Assembly (NCBI GenBank): GCA_019828545.1 | Contig: JACVRA010000128.1 | Span: forward strand, 124,001-188,000 | Direction: 5' to 3' | From: Paracamarosporium sp. OC-R06-R3 | Lineage: Eukaryota > Ascomycota > Dothideomycetes > Pleosporales > Didymosphaeriaceae | Length of the DNA: 64,000 nt | Shown here: positions 59,213-64,000 of the stretch, one piece after another | Numbering within the stretch: the stretch's first letter is position 1 | Layout of the letters: every line of letters starts with the position of its first letter | Made by a program: the position numbers and the translations under genes | The notes under the pieces: generated by a model | The model's input: only the letters and a program-made list of their open reading frames with translations | Databases searched by the model: none | What the model was told of the DNA's origin: nothing

Positions 59213-60334
59213 TCAGATGCCGACCGTGTCTTTAAACGAATGCGGTGTTGTCGTTCGAGGCTGTGTTTCTTCGACCCCCTCCATCCTCACGTCTCTCGAC
59301 TCTGAGCCTAGACTTTGACGAGGCGAGGGGCCCTGAGCTCCGTACTGTAGATGTGATACCTGTTGTTCGCTGCTTTTCTTGGGTGAGGATGAGAAGGGAG
59401 CAGAGTTTGGGGTGAAGTTGGAAAAGACCTGACTTTGACTCTGATCTGAAGTAGTCGGTCCAAACATGCTAGGTGACCCCAGTTCAAGCGGTGCGGGTTT
59501 TTGCTTCTTTTTCCCCGAGGAAGATTCTGTGTTTGTTTCGGGAGGTTGTATGTTTTGGGGTGTTGTTGCTGCAGTAGGCGCGGGTAGAGAAGCGCTCGGT
59601 GGCGTCTGCGCATACGACAGCGGTCCGCCTGGTGAAGCCTGAGAAGAGTCCCTAGCCGTTATCGAAGGTCTCGATTTCCGCGGTGGGGGGTATGGTTCTC
59701 CTTTCGCCTGTGCCTCCTGCCTCCTCATCTCCGTCACCGCTTTGGGTGGGCGCCCGCGCTTCTTCTTGTTTGCGGGCTCGCCCACTGATGGTATGGAGGT
59801 CGCGTAGGCTGGTTGGTTCGGTATGCCCATATACGGGGGCTGTGACGGCCGTGGTTGGATCGGCGTGTACGATTCAGGGTGAGGGCGCTTCTGCGGCATG
59901 TCGCGGCTAGTAGGGTACATGATTGGAGTGGCAGAGTGCGCGACAGGGTGTCTGTAGTCGCTCGGTGGAACCTGAGCGGCGAGGTCATCGAAGGCTCTGT
60001 GACAGGAACCGAGCGAGCGGCCTGGAGGGTGGGTTAGCAACAAGACAAAGCAAAACAGAGCAAAGCCAAAGCAAAGCAAAAGCAAAGCAAAAGCAAGTTG
60101 GGGAAAGAGGGGCTCACCATTTGGCAGCACCAGGTCGTTCCACCGGACCTGGATGCCCGAGTCTCTGATGGCGGCGAATAGCACGCGCGAGGGACTGGAG
60201 CCTGCCTTGAGCAGGACTTCGGCGAGTAGGTTCACCCTCTGGCAGGCGTGGTCAGCGACTGTCTGGCGCTACTGGCGGCTGAGGAATGCGGCACATACCT
60301 CGTGCTCTGACCACGGGTGTTCGTGGGGATCCAT
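59213..60334 (-). CDS. AT-hook protein of unknown function
   Basis: Three exons, 60334-60299, 60238-60118 and 60021-59213, encode 321 residues. The N-terminal 55 residues (MDPHEHPWSEHERVNLLAEVLLKAG ... RWNDLVLPNGRSLGSC) form a compact helical module with an ordered look. After it the protein is Pro/Ser/Gln-rich and mostly disordered. A clear AT-hook, KKKRGRPPKA, lies near residues 150-160 and should bind the minor groove of AT-rich DNA. A second basic patch (SSGKKKQKP) follows. Likely a nuclear DNA-binding or architectural protein. Intron 2 holds an AAGCAA-type microsatellite (60061-60097 on the plus strand). Confidence 0.8.
60055..60100 (+). repeat. AAGCAAA microsatellite within intron 2 of the AT-hook gene
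   Basis: Imperfect tandem copies of AAAGCA/AAGCAA on the plus strand. On the coding strand this is a T/G-rich run upstream of the 3' splice site and may act as part of the polypyrimidine tract. Confidence 0.7.
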
Positions 60335-62708
60335 GCTGTGCCTGCCTCGAGCAACGGGAGGGGAGAGGTCAACAAAATACTCGCCGCGACTTGGGCGACA
60401 TGCAACCAGACAAATCGAGTAACGAGCGATTAGCAGGCCGTAAGTAAAGTAGGCGCAGAGGCGCGCGGTAAGAGAGGCGTGCGTCGTGGGCGTGTGCGGG
60501 CCAAGGGGGAATAACGACTGAAAGAAAGGCGCATCAAACGAAGGAGACGAAACAGAAAACGATCAAGGAGATGGCATGGCGCGTCGACGAGGAACCATGA
60601 GGCTGGTCGCAGAGGAAAAGAGAGGGCGACGGGTGCAAAATTAGGGACGCGCTGCAGAGGCGGGTTGAGAGTTAGCCTGCTGCAGCTCCGATTATCCTGG
60701 ATGATGACTTGCAGGAGCGCAATTTGACGATAGACTTTTTGTCTGCCGCTCGCAGGCCACGCCCGCCGCACCGCGCGCCCCGGTGCAGCAGGCGAGCTCC
60801 ACCGGGCTCCGCCCGTTGGCGTTTCCAGTTGCTGCGCGGGTGGTTCGCCAGGAGGAGGGCCAATGGCGGGCCCCGGCAGGCTGTAACACGACGACGGGCC
60901 TGAGACAGAGCGCACAGAGCCATGGCAGCCGTCAGTCAGGCCGCCGGGACAAGAGGACAGGACAGGACAGGACCGGAGGGCAGATGCGGAGGAGCGGGAT
61001 CCCATCGCGAGCGCGCGTCCTTTATACAGACGCCCGCCTGTGCTGGCTGCCACGTAGCACCAATGGCCTCGACGTCGACGTCCTCAGTGCCTCAGTGCCC
61101 TCGACAGCAGCACGAGTAGCTGCGCGCGGGAGGCGTAAGCGCTGTATGGCACTATCGTTACAGGTTGACTAGATATCCGCCATGGCCTGATTGATCTGCT
61201 GCCCGGTATCCCTTCACGACTCCTCTCCCAACTCGTGCAGACGCCCGCCAAACCGAGCCTAGCACCTGCATCCGTTCGTTTCAAGCTCGTATCTCGTCGC
61301 TTGTTTTTGCCAATACACCTCGCTCGCAAAGTCCGGGCCGCACTGCTCGAAACAGCAGAGATACAATTGACACGAATGCTCTTTGCGGGATAGCGCCGTC
61401 GAGCATGCGTCGTCGACCCCGACTGTCTCCGGCCCATGATCCCATGATTTCCCATTTCCTTGTAGAACAATACAATACATACATACATACACAGGGCGAA
61501 CTTGAACTTGGATATTGCGGGCAACTCCTACACTCGCGCTCTAGTAGAGCTCCGAGCCAATCAAACGACACGACTGCTCAAACAGGGGTGACGTACGGCT
61601 CTCTACATGTACTTTTTTGCCATGTCCTAATCTAATCTAATCTAATCAGCTCAATGCATCCAAACCCCGGGTGCCTTGGAGCAGCTATTTGAGCTGACCA
61701 CCGACACGAGCAGACTGACCGATAACCCGGCACTGACTCCTGATGCACAAGAGACATGACCCGCTATCTGGCCTTGTAACCCAATGACCAGATGCCAGAG
61801 CCCTCGTGCAAGCCGTGTAGCGACTGTGCAACAACCGCCCTATGGGGGCTCTCGCCTGTTGGCTGACCAGTGACCAGCTCTCTCCACCTGTTCGTCGGAC
61901 CCCCGAGAACGCACTCAAGCATCTCAAGTAAGCATCGGCATCATGTGCGCAGCGACAGCCAGAATATCCCTAGATTCCGTGCCTGTTCTCCTTCCAAGCA
62001 GCCTCGTAGCCAATCACACTTCCTTTGCAACCTCGTCCAGAGATGAGCCGTGTTCGCAGCCAAGGGGCGCCGGTCCAGCAACAGTTAGCCGAGACTTTGA
62101 GCATCCATCGCGCAGCACCTCCGCAAGCCTACTCCAACCTTTGCGGCTTCAGCGCCCTCTCCGCCTGGTGCAAACCAACAGTCTGCTCGACATCTTGCGC
62201 TGGCTCTGCCTCGACCCGCCGCCCACGTCGCCCGCCCGACCGCACTGCGCCCCAACCGCGCCTAATCCGCGTCGCCAACATTTCTGATCCCTCTATGTCG
62301 GAAGCAGGCCCCTCCCATCGTTCTCCCACCCGTCGCCATTCGCACGCCCATTCCGTCTTTCTCTCTCCCTACAGGCCGTCGGTCCAGTGCCTCGAGGCCC
62401 CATAGCGCGCTCGGCCTCAGTCCGTTGCACGCACAGCAAAGATTTGCCTCACCATCTCCTTGGACCCGAGGACGAACGTGGTGCAAGAGCCTGCGCCCGA
62501 CGACTTTTGTTTTATTCCAACAGACTTTTGGGCAACGCATCCGTCTATCCACCTGCGCTGCCGGGGCGTCTATGCGCTGAAGCAGGGCCATGAATGTCGC
62601 CGCGTAGCCAGCACCCGGACCTTCTTAGCGTGCCCGAGTTCTTTGAGACTCCTGTTCCGCGCGCAACCTCAACCCGCGCACGCACACCCACCGCGTCCGT
62701 CGACCATC
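60335..62708. other. Divergent upstream region of the AT-hook and SET2 genes
   Basis: About 2.4 kb between divergent start codons. Holds CATA (about 61475-61491) and TAATC (about 61628-61647) microsatellites. A 207-codon GC-rich minus frame (61053-60430) has no domain and is probably leader or promoter DNA. A long 5' UTR of SET2 is likely in 61900-62708. Confidence 0.45.
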
Positions 62709-64000
62709 ATGTCGGACCACGAGTCTGACAAGACAGCTGAGCTGGGACCCGAGCTGCGCGGCATGAAGCTGGAAGAAGGCGCAACCCCCCCGGGGGAAGG
62801 TGCGGGTGCCCCCGTCCGAGTGAAGGTGGAGGACGACGGCCGCACGCCCACGCCTGTTTTCATGCCTGCTCGCGGCAAGTCTCGATCCAAATCGCAGTCC
62901 CCGGTCAAGCAGGCCCCCTCCGACGCCTCGACGCCCGACACGGACACGCAGGAAGAGGTGCTTGGCGGCGAGATTACGTTGAAGATGGAGCCGGGAAAAG
63001 CGCCCAAGCTGTCGCGCACCGCGTCGCAAAAAATCGCCGCACGCCCCCCGCCGCTCTTCTTCGGCCTGCCCGATGCTACCCAAGAGGCCAAGTCGACTTT
63101 TGACGTTCTTTTCGAATGCACCTATGCCAACAAGCACATCGGCACCACCGAACATGCCTTGGAGTGCGACTGTTCCGAGGAGTGGGGTAAGTTGCCAATC
63201 CCAACCTCGACGCCTGTACTGCGCGCTCTGCCTGCTAACACCGCTCGCAGATCCCAAGGAACGGGTCAACAATGCCTGCGGGGAAGACTCGGATTGTATC
63301 AATCGTGCCACCAAAATGGAGTGCGTGGGTGACTGCGGCTGCGGTCGTGACTGCCAAAACCAGCGCTTCCAGCGGAAAGAGTATGCCAACGTGACCGTCA
63401 TCAAAACCGAAAAGAAAGGATTTGGGCTTCGTGCTAACGCTGATTTGAAGCCGGGAGACTTTGTCTTTGAGTACATTGGGGAAGTCATTGAAGAAAGGGC
63501 ATTTCGCCGCCGCATGATACAGTATGACGAGGAAGGGATCAAACACTTCTACTTCATGTCGCTTACCAAGGGCGAATTTGTTGATGCGACCAAGAAAGGC
63601 AATCTTGGTCGCTTCTGCAATCACTCGTGCAATCCCAATTGCTTCGTCGACAAATGGGTGGTGGGCGACAAGCTCCGCATGGGCATTTTTGCAGAACGCA
63701 AGATCAAAGCAGGCGAGGAACTGGTCTTCAACTACAACGTCGATCGTTACGGTGCAGATCCACAGCCGTGTTATTGTGGCGAACCCAACTGTACAGGATA
63801 TATCGGCGGCAAGACACAGACCGACAACGCTACCAAACTATCACATGCGACCATCGAAGCACTTGGAATCGATGATGGAGATGGTTGGGAAACCGCTGTT
63901 GCAAAGAAACCTCGCAAGAAGAAGGCCAGCGAAGACGATGAGGAGTATGTCAACGACTTAAAGCCTAGGTCGCTAGAAGCACATGGTGTCACCAAAGTCA
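62709..64000 (+). CDS. set2: SET2 histone H3-K36 methyltransferase (5' part, cut by window end)
   Basis: Exons 62709-63186 and 63251-64000 onward, with a 64-nt intron (gtaagt...cgcag), encode the first 409 or so residues; the frame is open at the window edge. After a disordered N-terminus comes the cysteine-rich AWS domain (about 148-205, [10 protein letters not shown] across to [12 protein letters not shown]). The SET domain (about 207-323) has NHSCNPNC near 283-290 and the catalytic-site Tyr in [10 protein letters not shown] near 321. The post-SET motif CYCGEPNC is at about 333-340. AWS-SET-post-SET in this order is diagnostic for SET2, which binds elongating RNA polymerase II and methylates H3K36. 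The SRI and WW parts lie beyond the window. MSDHESD is taken as start; the frame is open further 5'. Confidence 0.95.

Noticed and set aside
60430..61053. 207-codon minus-strand frame
   Set aside because: Pro/Arg/Ser-rich with no domain, in the leader region of the AT-hook gene; likely not coding.
1..64000. CRISPR arrays, bacterial operons, tRNA or rRNA genes
   Set aside because: The DNA is eukaryotic; I saw no spaced direct-repeat array and no convincing tRNA B-box/acceptor-stem set by eye. A tRNAscan-SE run would settle the tRNA point.

Overview
The window reads as nuclear DNA of a filamentous ascomycete. Most genes are split by 45-70 nt GT-AG introns with CTRAY-type branch sites. The gene content includes a Pth11-type rhodopsin-domain receptor, a PL1 pectate lyase, an ADP/ATP carrier, Rab11, SET2 and a pogo transposon. 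Gene content, the secreted pectate lyase and C-to-T (RIP-like) nonsense changes in the transposon suggest a plant-associated Dothideomycete, probably Pleosporales; that placement is inference. Exon joins below were worked out by eye from splice sites and reading phase; each stated join keeps frame unless noted.

Layout. 0.1-2.2 kb: rhodopsin-domain receptor (+). 2.5-2.9 kb: small secreted eight-cysteine protein (-). 4.3-5.2 kb: DUF7730/2EXR-like protein (+). 5.2-9.0 kb: gene-poor tract with an orphan TATA promoter, AT-rich repeat relics and two broken gene relics. 9.4-16.3 kb: a head-to-head pair, protein kinase-Sel1-ankyrin (-) and HeLo-pseudokinase (+), separated by 232 bp. 16.3-18.4 kb: relic tract. 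18.4-24.5 kb: secreted solute-binding protein, cysteine-rich single-pass membrane protein, MFS anion permease and pectate lyase. 26-31.4 kb: proline-rich conserved protein, ADP/ATP carrier and alpha/beta hydrolase. 32-39.5 kb: large SIM/RNase-H-like-HBD/SANT/WD40/zinc protein and APC permease. 40.7-45.8 kb: Rab11, divergent from a chromodomain protein with five CCCH fingers. 46.3-52 kb: small membrane protein, acidic nuclear-type protein and DUF6536 membrane protein. 53.5-55.6 kb: pogo-type transposon with perfect 48-bp inverted repeats. 56-64 kb: low-complexity, gene-poor DNA around an AT-hook protein (-) and SET2 (+, cut by the window end).

The most striking unit is the 9.4-16.3 kb pair. 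One protein has an active-looking kinase followed by a Sel1 unit and a long ankyrin array. The neighbour, on a shared promoter, has an N-terminal HeLo (cell-death/prion) domain followed by a kinase fold whose HRD and DFG aspartates are missing. This resembles the RIPK3-MLKL layout of animal necroptosis and is a candidate fungal immune or incompatibility module. Chromatin genes are also well represented: a chromodomain-CCCH protein, an HBD-SANT-WD40 protein, an AT-hook protein and SET2.
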